The position numbers were made by a program, and so were the translations under genes. This document shows, one piece after another, positions 9,740-18,762 of a stretch of 64,000 nt of DNA. Below the pieces are notes generated by a model. That model saw nothing but the letters and a program-made list of their open reading frames with translations, had not been told where the DNA came from and searched no databases. Positions within the stretch are counted from its first letter, which is position 1. Each line of letters opens with the position of its first letter. This DNA comes from Alistipes indistinctus YIT 12060. Lineage in GTDB: Bacteria > Bacteroidota > Bacteroidia > Bacteroidales > Rikenellaceae. The stretch is taken from NCBI RefSeq assembly GCF_025144995.1, contig NZ_CP102250.1, positions 992,001-1,056,000 on the forward strand. The letters are read 5' to 3'.

Positions 9740-9927
9740 TATCGTTTTTGTCGTTCCTATTATTGTCCTGAAGCAGTGCTACGAAACGCACATACCGGAC
9801 CTGGTCATATTCTGTTCCGGTACGTTCCTCATGCGCACCTCCCAATATCAAGGATACCCCGAGAAATATCCAGCAATACTCAGGAACATCCGCAGACATC
9901 CCGATCAGGAGATGCGCACGAAGCAGG

Positions 9928-10824
9928 TTACACCAACCGCCGGATCAGCGCTTCACGTTCGCCGTACAGGTAGTCGATCGGCGGAATTTCGATCATCGTA
10001 TAGACGCCGGGCTGCTGCACCAGTGACGCCCGGGCCGCAGAAACGAGAATCTGCCCGGTCAGCGCAGGATTGTTGATCGACATGTTGAACTCGAAACGCT
10101 GGTTCTGCGTCTTGCCCGAAACCCCTTTGCGGGTCAGGTTCACGCCGTGTCCCATGTCGAGAAGGTCATCGACGCACTCTACCTGCATCACATGTGTCTC
10201 GTCATGCACGAAATAGTCGTCGGATTTGATCGCCTGGGCCACTTTCGAAAAATCGTATCCCTCCTTCAATTCGACATAGACCATCCGGCGGTGGATACCC
10301 GTCCCGGTCGGAATCGTCATCGACAAAGCCGCTTTCACGCCGTCGACCGCTTTTACCGCCACGGTATGGCCCATACTCATGCCGGGGCCGAAATTCGTAT
10401 AAGTCAACCCTTTCGGAGCACAGGCCTCGAGCAGTGCACGCACGACCGAATCGCTGCCGGGATCCCAGCCTGCCGAAATGACAGCCACGGCACCGTGTTC
10501 CTTAGCGACAGGCGTCAGTCGGCTGCGCAGGCCGGCAATGTCGGTGTGGATATCAAAACTGTCGACCGTATTGATCCCCTGCGCGAGGATCTTCCCGGCC
10601 TGCTCCTCGACGCTGCGCGACGGTGTGCACAGCACAGCCACATCGACCCCTTCGAGTTTCTCGACCGAATCGACCACACGGTACCCTCTCAATTCGTCGG
10701 GCACATTCGACGCATCACGGCGCACGACGCCCGCCACTTCAAAATCGGGCGCTGCATCCAACGCTTCCAGCACATACCGGCCGATATTGCCGTAACCCAC
10801 TACGGCTGCTTTGATCTTTTTCAT
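9928..10824 (-). CDS. ddh: meso-diaminopimelate D-dehydrogenase
   Basis: Cytoplasmic NADPH-dependent enzyme of 298 residues that makes meso-2,6-diaminopimelate from tetrahydrodipicolinate in one step, supplying lysine and peptidoglycan synthesis. The N-terminal Rossmann fold has AVVGYGNIGRYVLEAL (residues 7-22). The family-specific stretches ISAGWDPGSDSVVRAL (near 117) and NFGPGMSMGHTVAVKAVDGV (near 145) are intact, and the length matches the family. The gene is monocistronic or follows the adenosylhomocysteinase-like gene upstream, 191 bases away. The gap between them has an extended imperfect inverted repeat (around AGCCGAGGG at 10880 and CTCTCGGCT near 10945) but no motif I can name. Confidence 0.93.
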   Translation of the reverse strand: MKKIKAAVVGYGNIGRYVLEALDAAPDFEVAGVVRRDASNVPDELRGYRVVDSVEKLEGVDVAVLCTPSRSVEEQAGKILAQGINTVDSFDIHTDIAGLRSRLTPVAKEHGAVAVISAGWDPGSDSVVRALLEACAPKGLTYTNFGPGMSMGHTVAVKAVDGVKAALSMTIPTGTGIHRRMVYVELKEGYDFSKVAQAIKSDDYFVHDETHVMQVECVDDLLDMGHGVNLTRKGVSGKTQNQRFEFNMSINNPALTGQILVSAARASLVQQPGVYTMIEIPPIDYLYGEREALIRRLV

Positions 10825-11015
10825 CGTTCGTATTTTATCTGTTTAGTATCGGTTTTATCGTTTCAACATCGTCATGTCCAGCCGAGGGAATTTAGCCCCG
10901 AACCCCGACGACCGGTTGCGCCCCGGGAGGGATCCTCATCGGGAAACTCTCGGCTATAAAAATCTCCACCGGATGCAAACCTAGCCCGCTCCTCCCGGAA
11001 AGCAGTCCACCCGGT

Positions 11016-12071
11016 TCAGAGCCCGATCAGCCGCAACTCCCCGGCAATGCCCCCCTCCCGGCGCACGATCTCCAGCAACGACTCCTGCATCGGTTCCGGC
11101 GGTACCACGATTCCCCGCGCTTCAGGATGGTTCAAGATCCACTCCAGTCCCGCATTTTGCAACGCGAAAGTGGTTTCGATATAACGCAGATGCGTCGGCT
11201 CCTCCAGCGCAAAATTCACCGCCACCTTGCGGTTCAGCACGCTCTGCTCCGGGAACAGGGGGCCGTATTCATCCTCGGCGCCGATATTGACCAACACCTG
11301 CCCCTCCAGAAACGGCTCCACAGGATACCGGCGGCCGATCACACCCGCAACCGAGGTGGCCGTCACGATATGCGTCGCACGGCGAACCGCCGCCACGACC
11401 GCATCGGGATCTTCCATATCCACGAAGGGGAAATCCCCCTCCGGAGTGTTCTCCAGCCGCCCGCGCACCGCAACGGCCTCGACCACTTCGACCGGAACAC
11501 CCGCCGCCCTGAGCCGCATGCCCACACCGCTGCCGATCTTTCCGAAACCGAACAGCAGCCAACGCTGGGACGGTTCCACCCCCAGACCGAACGCCTGCAG
11601 GCCACGGATCAGGCCGTCGCCCGTTCCGAGCGCACCTTCGATCCGTTTGATCCGGCTGCCGTCGGTATTGAAACAGGGTTTATCGCAATCGGCATAGTAA
11701 CCGATCCCCGAATGGGTCAGTTCGGCGAAACCGTATTTGGGGCGCAGGTCGCTGTGCAGGCCGATGCAGTCGGAAACCAGATCGAAACCCTCTTCCTTGT
11801 TCGTCGCGATTCGAATTCCCTGAGCTTCGGCCCATCCGATGAATGCCGGGTCGTACGGCACCCCGCCGATATGCGACAAGGTCACCTCCGCCCCGCCCGC
11901 CATCAGCGGCAGGAATTTGGCGATCGTATTAAAAAACAACGGGGTAGCCTCCAATATCCTCAATCCGGCAAACGGTCGGCGGCCCTGGAAATCGTTGTAT
12001 TGCGCGCGAATCACGGGGTAATCCTGCGGCGCATAATGGGATTCGAGATATTGCAGCAATTTTTCGGTCAT
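11016..12071 (-). CDS. Adenosylhomocysteinase-like NAD-binding protein, function unknown
   Basis: Protein of 351 residues. The Rossmann motif LLFGFGKIGSGVGMRL (172-187) and the preceding CFNTDGSRIKRIEGALGTGDG (133-153) align with the SKFDNLYGCRESL plus NAD-binding region of S-adenosylhomocysteine hydrolase. The segment FLPLMAGGAEVTLSHIGGVPYD resembles the LKALGAEVRWASCN part. The true hydrolase is about 430-470 residues, and the hallmark catalytic stretches such as the HMTxQTA and STQDHAAAA motifs are not visible, so this is probably a relative with another reaction. The ATG at 12071 is preferred over an upstream GTG at 12131 because a -7 element at 12143-12150 would give a 65-base leader. 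Substrate unknown. Confidence 0.7.
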   Translation of the reverse strand: MTEKLLQYLESHYAPQDYPVIRAQYNDFQGRRPFAGLRILEATPLFFNTIAKFLPLMAGGAEVTLSHIGGVPYDPAFIGWAEAQGIRIATNKEEGFDLVSDCIGLHSDLRPKYGFAELTHSGIGYYADCDKPCFNTDGSRIKRIEGALGTGDGLIRGLQAFGLGVEPSQRWLLFGFGKIGSGVGMRLRAAGVPVEVVEAVAVRGRLENTPEGDFPFVDMEDPDAVVAAVRRATHIVTATSVAGVIGRRYPVEPFLEGQVLVNIGAEDEYGPLFPEQSVLNRKVAVNFALEEPTHLRYIETTFALQNAGLEWILNHPEARGIVVPPEPMQESLLEIVRREGGIAGELRLIGL

Positions 12072-12142
12072 CGACAACCTGTGTGGCGGGTTCAAAACCG
12101 GTGTTTCCAGTGCAAAACCGAAACTTTGCACAAAGAATCGAA

Positions 12143-12150
12143 CAAAGATA
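12143..12150 (-). promoter_or_regulatory. Candidate -7 element for the adenosylhomocysteinase-like gene
   Basis: CAAAGATA on the plus strand reads TATCTTTG on the minus strand, an exact TAnnTTTG match. I see no TTTG at the usual -33 distance, so only the -7 box supports it. Confidence 0.45.
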
Positions 12151-12232
12151 CATTTTTTTTGACATTTCCCATTTGTCCGGCCAATTTACCCACCGTCCCG
12201 GACATGCCGTACCGGACAGGATATGTTATAAA

Positions 12233-12269
12233 ACAGGCCGGCCCGGGCAATTTACCCGGGCCGGCCTGT
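12233..12269 (-). terminator. Strong GC-rich terminator after msrB-msrA
   Basis: A perfect 15-bp stem (ACAGGCCGGCCCGGG with CCCGGGCCGGCCTGT) around a seven-base loop, followed in the minus-strand direction by TTTTATAAC. It lies 52 bases past the fusion gene's stop. Confidence 0.8.
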
Positions 12270-12320
12270 CCCATTCCTGATTATCGGACCATACCATATC
12301 CCGGCATGGCCCGCAACCAG

Positions 12321-13352
12321 CTAAAACCGCCGCGTATACTTGTGGCAATAGGGAAGCGTGCCTTTGCGCTCGTAGTAATCCTGATGATACGCCTCAGCCG
12401 GATAGAAAACCGATGCAGGCGTAAGCCGCGTGACCACGCTATAGCCTTTTGCGCGCAAGGTGTCGAGCAACCGTTCTGCCACGGCCCGCTGTCCGGGCGA
12501 CGCATAATAGATTTCAGAACGGTACTGGTCACCCACATCGGGCCCCTGGCCACCGGCCTGCGTCGGATCGTGTATCTCCAAAAACAGCTTCGCCAGCGTC
12601 TCATAATCCGTTTTTGCCGGATCGAACACGATCCGCACCGCTTCGGCATGGCCGGTTCGCCCGGTACATACCTGTTGGTAGGTGGGATTGGGAACGTGGC
12701 CTCCCGTGTAGCCCGACTCGACAGAAATCACGCCCGGCACCTGTTGCATCATGTATTCGACTCCCCAAAAACACCCTCCGGCAAAGATTGCGGTTTCGGC
12801 ACGTTTCTCCCCCTGTTCTTTCGCGCCTGCAGGCCCGGAAGGCAACTCCACGCCGCCTCCCGCGGCACCGGATCCGGCTGGAACTGCAGCCGTACCGCCG
12901 ACCGGAACGATCTCCGAAACCAGTGCGACAGGCTGTTCCGCAGGAGCAAAGTCGAGCGAAATGGAATTCACGCAATGGCGCGTATTCTTCGGTGTGAACC
13001 GTTCGCCCTCGAACACATGGCCCAGATGGCCGCCACAACGGGCACAGACGATCTCGGTCCGCCGGCCGTCGGCATCGGGCACCCGTTTAACAGCGCCGGG
13101 AATCTCATCGTCGAAACTGGGCCAGCCACAACCGGAATCGAACTTGTCCGACGAACGGTACAACGGCGCACCGCACCGGCGACAATGATACGTCCCCGAT
13201 TCATGGTGGTTTTCGTATTTACCGGAGAAAGGGCGCTCCGTCCCCTTGTGCAGGATTACCCGCTGCTCTTCCGGGGTCAATGGTTTCATAATCTTCGCAT
13301 TTACGGGACCCAACGGTCCCAAAACGAATAACAATACCAGAATAAACCGCAT
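12321..13352 (-). CDS. msrAB: Exported methionine sulfoxide reductase, MsrB-MsrA fusion
   Basis: Bifunctional repair enzyme of 343 residues reducing both methionine sulfoxide diastereomers. Residues 1-19 form a signal peptide ([19 protein letters not shown]), so it acts in the cell envelope. The MsrB domain (about 22-135) has the zinc pairs CRRCG and CARCG and the catalytic Cys in RHCVNS. A Pro/Ala/Gly-rich linker (about 136-175) follows. The MsrA domain (about 178-340) starts with the catalytic GGCFWG motif and ends [10 protein letters not shown]. The B-then-A order is opposite to some other fusions. The start is 9 bases after the gpmA stop, so the pair is one operon, and a strong terminator follows. 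Confidence 0.95.
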   Translation of the reverse strand: MRFILVLLFVLGPLGPVNAKIMKPLTPEEQRVILHKGTERPFSGKYENHHESGTYHCRRCGAPLYRSSDKFDSGCGWPSFDDEIPGAVKRVPDADGRRTEIVCARCGGHLGHVFEGERFTPKNTRHCVNSISLDFAPAEQPVALVSEIVPVGGTAAVPAGSGAAGGGVELPSGPAGAKEQGEKRAETAIFAGGCFWGVEYMMQQVPGVISVESGYTGGHVPNPTYQQVCTGRTGHAEAVRIVFDPAKTDYETLAKLFLEIHDPTQAGGQGPDVGDQYRSEIYYASPGQRAVAERLLDTLRAKGYSVVTRLTPASVFYPAEAYHQDYYERKGTLPYCHKYTRRF

Positions 13353-13361
13353 ACGGTATAA

Positions 13362-14111
13362 TTATGCTTTCTTACCTTGCGATGCCACTGCATTCATCTT
13401 GCGCCTGATCTCTTCGGGATCGCCAAGGAAGTAATCTTTCTCCAGCCTGAGGTGACGGTCGTCGAACTCGAACACATAGGGAACCCCGGTAGGCAGGTTC
13501 AACTTCACGATCTCATCGTCCGGAATATGCTTCAGGTGTTTGATAATCCCGCGCAGGCTGTTGCCGTGGGCCACCACAAGCAGTTGGTCGTGATGTTTCA
13601 GCGAAGGGAAAATCACATCGTTCCAATAGGGCAAAATCCGTTTGACCGTATCTTTCAAAGATTCGGTTCGCGGCAATTCGGCGGCAGGTACGTCACGATA
13701 GCGGATGTCGAAGCGCGGATTGCGCGGATCGTCCTCACCCAGCGGCGCCGGCGCGATATCGTAGCTGCGGCGCCAGATAAGCACCTGCTCTTCGCCGTAT
13801 TTCTGGGCCGTCTCGCTTTTATTCAGCCCCTGCAACTGGCCGTAGTGCTTCTCGTTCAACCGCCAGCTCTTCTCCACCGGAATCCACTCCTGATCCAACC
13901 GGTCGAGCACACAATTTAATGTACGTACCGCCCGTTTCAAATAAGAAGTATAAGCTTTGTCGAAATGGAAATCATCGGCGAGCAACTGCTCCCCCGCCGT
14001 ATAAGCCTCGGCTTCGCCTTTGGCAGTCAAATCGACATCGGTCCATCCGGTAAACCGGTTTTCCATGTTCCACAGGCTTTCGCCGTGACGCAGTAAGACG
14101 ATTTTTTTCAT
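13362..14111 (-). CDS. gpmA: 2,3-bisphosphoglycerate-dependent phosphoglycerate mutase
   Basis: Glycolytic enzyme of 249 residues interconverting 3- and 2-phosphoglycerate. It has the phosphohistidine motif [10 protein letters not shown] (phosphoacceptor His9), [12 protein letters not shown], the [14 protein letters not shown] segment, [14 protein letters not shown], and the second active-site histidine in [11 protein letters not shown]. The length is the usual one for dPGM. It is first in a two-gene operon with the msrB-msrA fusion. The leader upstream is AT-rich but I could not pick a convincing promoter. Confidence 0.96.
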   Translation of the reverse strand: MKKIVLLRHGESLWNMENRFTGWTDVDLTAKGEAEAYTAGEQLLADDFHFDKAYTSYLKRAVRTLNCVLDRLDQEWIPVEKSWRLNEKHYGQLQGLNKSETAQKYGEEQVLIWRRSYDIAPAPLGEDDPRNPRFDIRYRDVPAAELPRTESLKDTVKRILPYWNDVIFPSLKHHDQLLVVAHGNSLRGIIKHLKHIPDDEIVKLNLPTGVPYVFEFDDRHLRLEKDYFLGDPEEIRRKMNAVASQGKKA

Positions 14112-14236
14112 AAGGCACTCTTTATTTTGTAGAATATCTGCTATAATAAGTAAACGTTAACATCTATCATTTATGATGCCACAGGCTTGCCGAGACTAAC
14201 GTTAAATTAAAAAAACATTGTCCAAACAACCCGTGG

Positions 14237-14269
14237 ATTGTGTTTTTTCAAAAAAAAGAATTACTTTTG
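14237..14269 (+). promoter_or_regulatory. Promoter of the exbB-exbD-tonB operon, in the 339-bp gap 14112-14450
   Basis: ATTG at 14237-14240, a 21-base spacer and TACTTTTG at 14262-14269 give a good Bacteroidota promoter. It implies transcription from about 14276 and a leader near 175 bases. Positions 14401-14440 of the leader consist only of A and C, an unstructured tract just before the exbB start. The rest of the gap belongs to the divergent gpmA leader, and no small gene is visible. Confidence 0.7.
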
Positions 14270-14450
14270 GCTCGGTTAAAGTTAAACCCGGGGCATATTG
14301 TGCGATTTTCACTAGAAGAGCGAACAGATTGTATGTTTTTTTAACATAAAACCGCCCGCCCGGCCTCGGGGAAAACGGATGAACCTGAACTTCCGAATTC
14401 AACAAACAAAAAACCAAACAACCAAACCAAACCAAAACAATACTTAAAAC

Positions 14451-15269
14451 ATGAAAACAACATCTTCAAAACCTGCAAAGAATTCTGTTGGCGGCGTACG
14501 TTCTGCCGGTATCGTTCTGCTGATCTGCTTCATCATCGCAGTGTGCCTGTTCAACTTCGTTTTCGGTAACCCCGCAAACTTCATGAACAACGACCCCAAC
14601 AACCATCCGCTGCCGGGCAACATGCTGGGTACTATCTATAAAGGAGGTGTCATCGTACCGGTTCTGCAGACCCTGTTCCTCACCGTACTCGTATTGAGCG
14701 TTGAGCGCTGGTTCGCCATCCGCAAAGCCAACGGTAGCGGTAACCTGACCAAGTTCGTCCGCAACGTGAAAGACTGCCTCGAGAAAAACGACCTGGAAGG
14801 CGCCCGTGCACTCTGCGCAAAACAGCGCGGTTCGGTTGCCAACGTAGTTCTGTCGGCTCTTGAGACCTATTCTCAGGTAGAGAAAGACGAAACCCTGAAC
14901 AAAGAACAGAGCGTAGCTGCGATCCAGAAACGTCTCGAAGAGGCTACCGCACTGGAGCTGCCCACCCTGGAGCAGAACCTGCCGGTTATCGCTACGATGA
15001 CCACGCTGGGTACCCTGGTCGGTCTGCTCGGTACCGTTATCGGTATGATCCGTGCATTCGCCGCTCTGGCCAACGCAGGTGCTCCTGACTCGATCGCCCT
15101 GTCGACCGGTATCTCCGAGGCCCTTATCAATACCGCCTTCGGTATCGCAACCGGTGCCTGCGCCGTTATCTCTTACAACTACTACACCAGCAAAATCGAC
15201 AAACTCACTTATAGCATCGACGAAGTAGGTTTCACGATCGTTTCGGCTTACGCTGTAGCACATAAATAA
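14451..15269 (+). CDS. exbB: ExbB/MotA/TolQ-family proton channel protein
   Basis: Inner-membrane subunit of 272 residues of the proton-driven motor that energises TonB. There is an extra N-terminal span (about 20-42), a second span (about 65-85), a cytoplasmic region, and the conserved pair of spans near 175-205 and 220-245 containing LPVIATMTTLGTLVGLLGTV and the small-residue helix GISEALINTAFGIATGACAV typical of ExbB/TolQ. It leads a tightly spaced cluster: the first exbD starts 23 bases later. Its codon use (many GGT, CTG, CGT codons) looks typical of a well expressed gene. It could instead serve a Tol-like role, but the TonB gene in the same operon favours ExbB. Confidence 0.93.
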   Translation: MKTTSSKPAKNSVGGVRSAGIVLLICFIIAVCLFNFVFGNPANFMNNDPNNHPLPGNMLGTIYKGGVIVPVLQTLFLTVLVLSVERWFAIRKANGSGNLTKFVRNVKDCLEKNDLEGARALCAKQRGSVANVVLSALETYSQVEKDETLNKEQSVAAIQKRLEEATALELPTLEQNLPVIATMTTLGTLVGLLGTVIGMIRAFAALANAGAPDSIALSTGISEALINTAFGIATGACAVISYNYYTSKIDKLTYSIDEVGFTIVSAYAVAHK

Positions 15270-15292
15270 CCCATCGACCAATACGTTTAGCT

Positions 15293-15901
15293 ATGCCTAA
15301 AGTAAAAGTAAAAAGAAAAAGTACGTTCATCGACATGACCGCCATGAGCGATGTGACTGTACTTTTGCTTACATTCTTCATGCTGACGTCGACCTTCATC
15401 CAGAAGGAGCCGGTCCAGGTGAGTACGCCGGGTTCGGTATCGGAGATCAAGATCCCCGATACGAACATCCTGCAGATCCTGGTCGATTCCAAAGGCAAGG
15501 TCTTCATGAGCCTCGACAGACAGGAGGATCGTGCGGCAGTGCTGGAGAAGATGGGTGAACAGTACGGCGTATCCTTCACGGCAGCGGAAGTCGGCAAATT
15601 CAAACTGGCCAACTCTTTTGGTGTGCCCATCAAAAAGATGAAGGACTTTTTGGCGTTGCCTTCCGATAAGCAGGATGCTGTCCTGCCCTCGCTGGGTATT
15701 CCCACGGACAGCACGGACAACCAGTTTAAGGAATGGGTGAAGGTGGCCCGCGAACAAAACCGCGACCTGCGGATCGCCATCAAGGCCGACCAGACCACTC
15801 CTTACGCTCAGATCAAAAACATCATGAAGTCTCTGCAGGATATCCGGGAGAACCGTTATAACCTGATCACTTCCCTGAAAGTCGTGTCGGAAGACATGTA
15901 A
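15293..15901 (+). CDS. exbD: ExbD/TolR-family protein, first copy
   Basis: Protein of 202 residues with a basic N-terminus (KVKVKRKSTF), one membrane span (about 20-40) carrying the essential aspartate in TAMSDVTVLLLTFFMLT, and a periplasmic domain. ExbD forms the stator with ExbB and couples proton flow to TonB. It is longer than the roughly 140-residue enterobacterial form because of a large insertion (about 90-150) in the periplasmic part, a layout seen in Bacteroidota. The next gene is a second, different ExbD 29 bases on. Confidence 0.92.
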   Translation: MPKVKVKRKSTFIDMTAMSDVTVLLLTFFMLTSTFIQKEPVQVSTPGSVSEIKIPDTNILQILVDSKGKVFMSLDRQEDRAAVLEKMGEQYGVSFTAAEVGKFKLANSFGVPIKKMKDFLALPSDKQDAVLPSLGIPTDSTDNQFKEWVKVAREQNRDLRIAIKADQTTPYAQIKNIMKSLQDIRENRYNLITSLKVVSEDM

Positions 15902-15930
15902 ACGTTAATCGATTAAAAGTAAGAAAAGCT

Positions 15931-16587
15931 ATGGCTGAAGTACAAGCAAAAGATAACGGAGGGAAGGAGAAAGGCAAACAGAAGAAAATGACCATCCGCG
16001 TGGACTTTACCCCGATGGTGGATATGAACATGCTGCTGATCACTTTCTTCATGTTGTGTACCTCCCTCAGCAAGCCGCAGACCATGGAAATCAGTATGCC
16101 CTCCAACGACAAAGTCACCGAAGAGGAGCAGAACAAAGTACAGGCTTCGCGTGCAATCACCGTCATCCTGGGCGGAGATAACCAATTGTTCTATTATACT
16201 GGCGAACCGAACTACGAGGACTACAACTCCCTCAAGGAGACCTCATACGAGGCGGACGGGCTGCGTGAACTGCTGCTCAACCGCAACCGCGAGGTGGTCA
16301 CCGAGATGAACCAGTTGAAAAAGGATAAGGCAGAACACAAGTTGACCGAAGAGCAGTACGACGAAAAAGTCAAAGAACTGCGCAAGAACGAGAAAACCTC
16401 TCCGATCGTGATGATCAAGGCCTCGGACGACGCCAGTTACAAGAACCTGATCGACGTACTCGACGAAATGCAGATTTGCAACATCAGCAAGTATGCGATC
16501 GTCGATATGACCGAAGGCGACACGTTCCTGTTGGACAACCTGGCAAGCAAAGGCGAGCTGACCAAGAACATTGACCGATCCAAATAA
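15931..16587 (+). CDS. exbD: ExbD/TolR-family protein, second copy
   Basis: Protein of 218 residues with a Lys-rich cytoplasmic N-terminus, one span (about 28-50) with the catalytic aspartate in FTPMVDMNMLLITFFML, and a charged periplasmic region that includes a probable coiled segment rich in Lys and Glu (about 105-150). It is not a recent copy of the first exbD: only the membrane segment is clearly alike. Paired different ExbD proteins in one operon are common in Bacteroidota and suggest a heterodimeric stator. The tonB gene follows 32 bases later. Confidence 0.92.
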   Translation: MAEVQAKDNGGKEKGKQKKMTIRVDFTPMVDMNMLLITFFMLCTSLSKPQTMEISMPSNDKVTEEEQNKVQASRAITVILGGDNQLFYYTGEPNYEDYNSLKETSYEADGLRELLLNRNREVVTEMNQLKKDKAEHKLTEEQYDEKVKELRKNEKTSPIVMIKASDDASYKNLIDVLDEMQICNISKYAIVDMTEGDTFLLDNLASKGELTKNIDRSK

Positions 16588-16619
16588 CCAACTAACGACA
16601 CACATTTAAACCGAAAGAA

Positions 16620-17438
16620 ATGGCTAAAATAGATTTAACTTCGAGGGAATGGTGCGAGTTGGTTTTTGAAGGCAAAAACAAAGCCTACGGTGCTTACGAG
16701 ATGCGTCAAACGTCTCCGTCACGGCACAACAAGGCTACGATTATCGTAATGATTTTCGTTCTGATCGCATTCTCGCTTCCCGCTTTGCTCAAGATCGTCG
16801 TTCCGAAGCAAGAAAAGGAAGTCATGACCGAAGTTACCGAATTGACCAACCTCGAAGCTCCGGAAGAAAAGACCGAAGAGATCAAGAAACCGGATCTTCC
16901 TCCTCCTCCTCCCCTCAAAAGCTCCATCAAGTTCACCCCGCCGGTGATCAAGAAGGACGAAGAGGTACGCGAAGAGGATGAAATGAAGACCCAGGAAGAC
17001 CTGAACCTCAACAAAACCGCAATCTCCATCGCCGATATCAAAGGTACCGACGATATCCACGGTAAGGACATCGCAGACATCCGCGAGGTGGTTAAGGAAC
17101 CTGTAAAAGAAGTAAAACAGGAGATTTACCACTCGGTAGAACAGATGCCGCAGTTCCCCGGCGGAGACAAGGAATTGATGAAATACCTGCGCGACAACAT
17201 GCAATATCCGCAGGCCGCCCTTGAAAACAATATTCAGGGCCGTGTTATCGTTCAGTTCGTAGTAGGTAAGGACGGTTCAGTCAGCGACGTGCAGGTCCTG
17301 GCCGGTCTCGACCGCCTTTGCGACCGCGAAGCCGTACGCGTGGTGGAATCCATGCCCAAATGGATTCCCGGCAAGCACAACGGCGTATCGGTCCCCGTAT
17401 ACTACCGCGTTCCGGTAACGTTTAAGATCCTGCAATAA
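16620..17438 (+). CDS. tonB: TonB-family energy transducer
   Basis: Protein of 272 residues that spans the periplasm and transmits energy to outer-membrane receptors. The cytoplasmic start MAKIDLTSREWCELVFEGKNKAYGAYEMR is typical of Bacteroidota TonB, followed by one span (about 40-60), a charged and proline-rich linker (PDLPPPPP near 91), and a C-terminal TonB domain (about 180-272) with YPQAALENNIQGRVIVQFVV and the terminal strand VPVYYRVPVTFKI. The N-terminus is longer than in E. coli TonB. It is the last gene before a hairpin terminator, so the core motor operon is exbB-exbD-exbD-tonB. Confidence 0.95.
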   Translation: MAKIDLTSREWCELVFEGKNKAYGAYEMRQTSPSRHNKATIIVMIFVLIAFSLPALLKIVVPKQEKEVMTEVTELTNLEAPEEKTEEIKKPDLPPPPPLKSSIKFTPPVIKKDEEVREEDEMKTQEDLNLNKTAISIADIKGTDDIHGKDIADIREVVKEPVKEVKQEIYHSVEQMPQFPGGDKELMKYLRDNMQYPQAALENNIQGRVIVQFVVGKDGSVSDVQVLAGLDRLCDREAVRVVESMPKWIPGKHNGVSVPVYYRVPVTFKILQ

Positions 17439-17458
17439 GAAACAACGCTTATTTATTA

Positions 17459-17512
17459 TACCGGGCATCCTTTTTTGTGGCTTTCCACACAAAGGATTCC
17501 CGGTATTTTTTT
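17459..17512 (+). terminator. Terminator after tonB
   Basis: TACCGGGCATCCTTTTTTGTGG can pair, with small bulges, with CCACACAAAGGATTCCCGGTA, and is followed by a run of seven T. It separates the tonB operon from the genes starting at 17538, although partial read-through is possible. Confidence 0.8.
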
Positions 17513-17519
17513 AACTTTG
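17512..17519 (+). promoter_or_regulatory. Candidate -7 element for the 17538-20394 genes
   Basis: TAACTTTG fits TAnnTTTG and lies 18 bases before the ATG at 17538, directly in the T-run of the preceding terminator. No TTTG-like -33 box is at the right distance, so support is partial. Confidence 0.45.
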
Positions 17520-17537
17520 CAAACAGAGGCACAAAGT

Positions 17538-17771
17538 ATGGAAAACGGAAACAACAGGACAGCCCGCTCACGGGGAGCTTTGATGATGTACATCTTCGGG
17601 ATATTCATGCTCGTATTTTATCTGGGAATGGCCTATATGTTCCTTTTTTCCAGGGTGCTCGCCGAGAGAATGTCACCCACGGTACGTTACGTCATGGGAG
17701 GCGTATTCCTGCTTTACGGAGTCTACAGGCTTTACCGGCAGGTAAAAGCCACTGACCGGGATAACGAATAA
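17538..17771 (+). CDS. Small membrane protein, function unknown
   Basis: Hypothetical protein of 77 residues starting MENGNNRTARSRG, with two hydrophobic spans (about 16-38 and 47-65) and a basic end. A longer reading from 17475 would run through the terminator, so I chose the ATG at 17538. It lies 12 bases before the PstS-like gene. I do not recognise the family; position suggests an accessory membrane protein for that gene set. Confidence 0.65.
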   Translation: MENGNNRTARSRGALMMYIFGIFMLVFYLGMAYMFLFSRVLAERMSPTVRYVMGGVFLLYGVYRLYRQVKATDRDNE

Positions 17772-17783
17772 AACAGCAATGCC

Positions 17784-18728
17784 ATGTCAAGGAATGCCGC
17801 AATCGTTTTGATGCTGTGTGTCGCTGTGGCGGTTTCATCGTGCCGCAACCGCAGCAAACAGCCTACCGATACCGTATCGAGCGGTGTCATCAAAATCAGT
17901 GCTGACGAAAGTTTTCGTCCGCTCATCCAGCAGGAGATCGACGTTTTCGAAGGGCTCTACCCCGCCGCCGGGATCATTCCCGAATATACCAGCGAGGTCG
18001 AAGCGATCAACCTGCTGATCAAAGACAGCGTGCGACTGGCCGTCAGCACCCGCAAACTGACCCAGCCCGAGATCAACACGCTCAATGAGAAAAAACTTTT
18101 TCCCAAAGAGATCAAGATCGCGACGGACGGTATCGCGCTGATCACGAACAAACAGAATACGGATTCAATGCTTTCGCTGCCGAATCTGACAAAAATCCTT
18201 ACCGGCAAGATTACCAAATGGAAGGAACTCGACCCGCAAAGCAAACTGGGCGACATTCAGGTGGTATTCGACAATGCCAACTCCAGTACGGTCCGCTACG
18301 CGATCGATTCGCTCTGCGGCGGCGCGCCCCTCTACGAAGGTCTCAGCGCCCAGGGCAACAACCCGCAGGTAATCGACTATGTCGCCAAAACCCCGAATGC
18401 ACTGGGAGTGATCGGCGTCAGTTGGATCGGCAACAAGGGCGACTCGACGAACCTGTCGTTCTCGGACCGAATCAACGTCATGCGTCTCAGCCGCGAAGAT
18501 CCGGCGATGGTCGCCAACAGTTGCAAACCGTTCCAAGCTTATCTGGCATTGGGGCGCTATCCGCTTACGCGCGATGTATACATCCTGCTGACAGATCCCA
18601 AAAGCGGACTGGCCTCCGGCTTCACCACTTTCATAAGCTCGGACCGCGGACAGCGTATCATCTTAAAATCAGGCATCGTTCCCGCCACCCAGTCGATCCG
18701 GCTGGTGAACGTCCGTGAAAATCTCTAA
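17784..18728 (+). CDS. PstS-like solute-binding lipoprotein
   Basis: Protein of 314 residues with a lipoprotein signal (MLCVAVAVSSC, Cys20) and a type II periplasmic binding-protein fold resembling phosphate-binding PstS: ISADESFRPLIQQEIDVFEGLYP at the start, the ITGKI-like LTKILTGKITKWKEL, the PNALGVIGVSWIG segment and the terminal SGFTTFISSDRGQRIILKSGIVPA. The usual PstS phosphate-loop residues are not obvious, so the ligand is uncertain. No pstC, pstA or pstB gene is near. It lies behind the TonB motor genes and 34 bases before a TPR protein gene, so it may act with that outer-membrane energy system. It is probably not part of a classical phosphate importer. Confidence 0.8.
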   Translation: MSRNAAIVLMLCVAVAVSSCRNRSKQPTDTVSSGVIKISADESFRPLIQQEIDVFEGLYPAAGIIPEYTSEVEAINLLIKDSVRLAVSTRKLTQPEINTLNEKKLFPKEIKIATDGIALITNKQNTDSMLSLPNLTKILTGKITKWKELDPQSKLGDIQVVFDNANSSTVRYAIDSLCGGAPLYEGLSAQGNNPQVIDYVAKTPNALGVIGVSWIGNKGDSTNLSFSDRINVMRLSREDPAMVANSCKPFQAYLALGRYPLTRDVYILLTDPKSGLASGFTTFISSDRGQRIILKSGIVPATQSIRLVNVRENL

Positions 18729-18762
18729 AACATCTAAAACTCAAATAATCAATCATTCTGTT

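Noticed and set aside
10825-11015. Lysine riboswitch upstream of ddh
   Set aside because: The gap contains an imperfect inverted repeat but none of the conserved lysine-riboswitch core elements, and it is too weakly paired.
11127-13331. A 734-codon plus-strand frame across the adenosylhomocysteinase-like gene and msrB-msrA
   Set aside because: It crosses a strong terminator and two well supported minus-strand genes and shows no protein family features.
17784-18728. Complete phosphate ABC importer
   Set aside because: Only the binding protein is present; no permease, ATPase or PhoU gene is found on either side.
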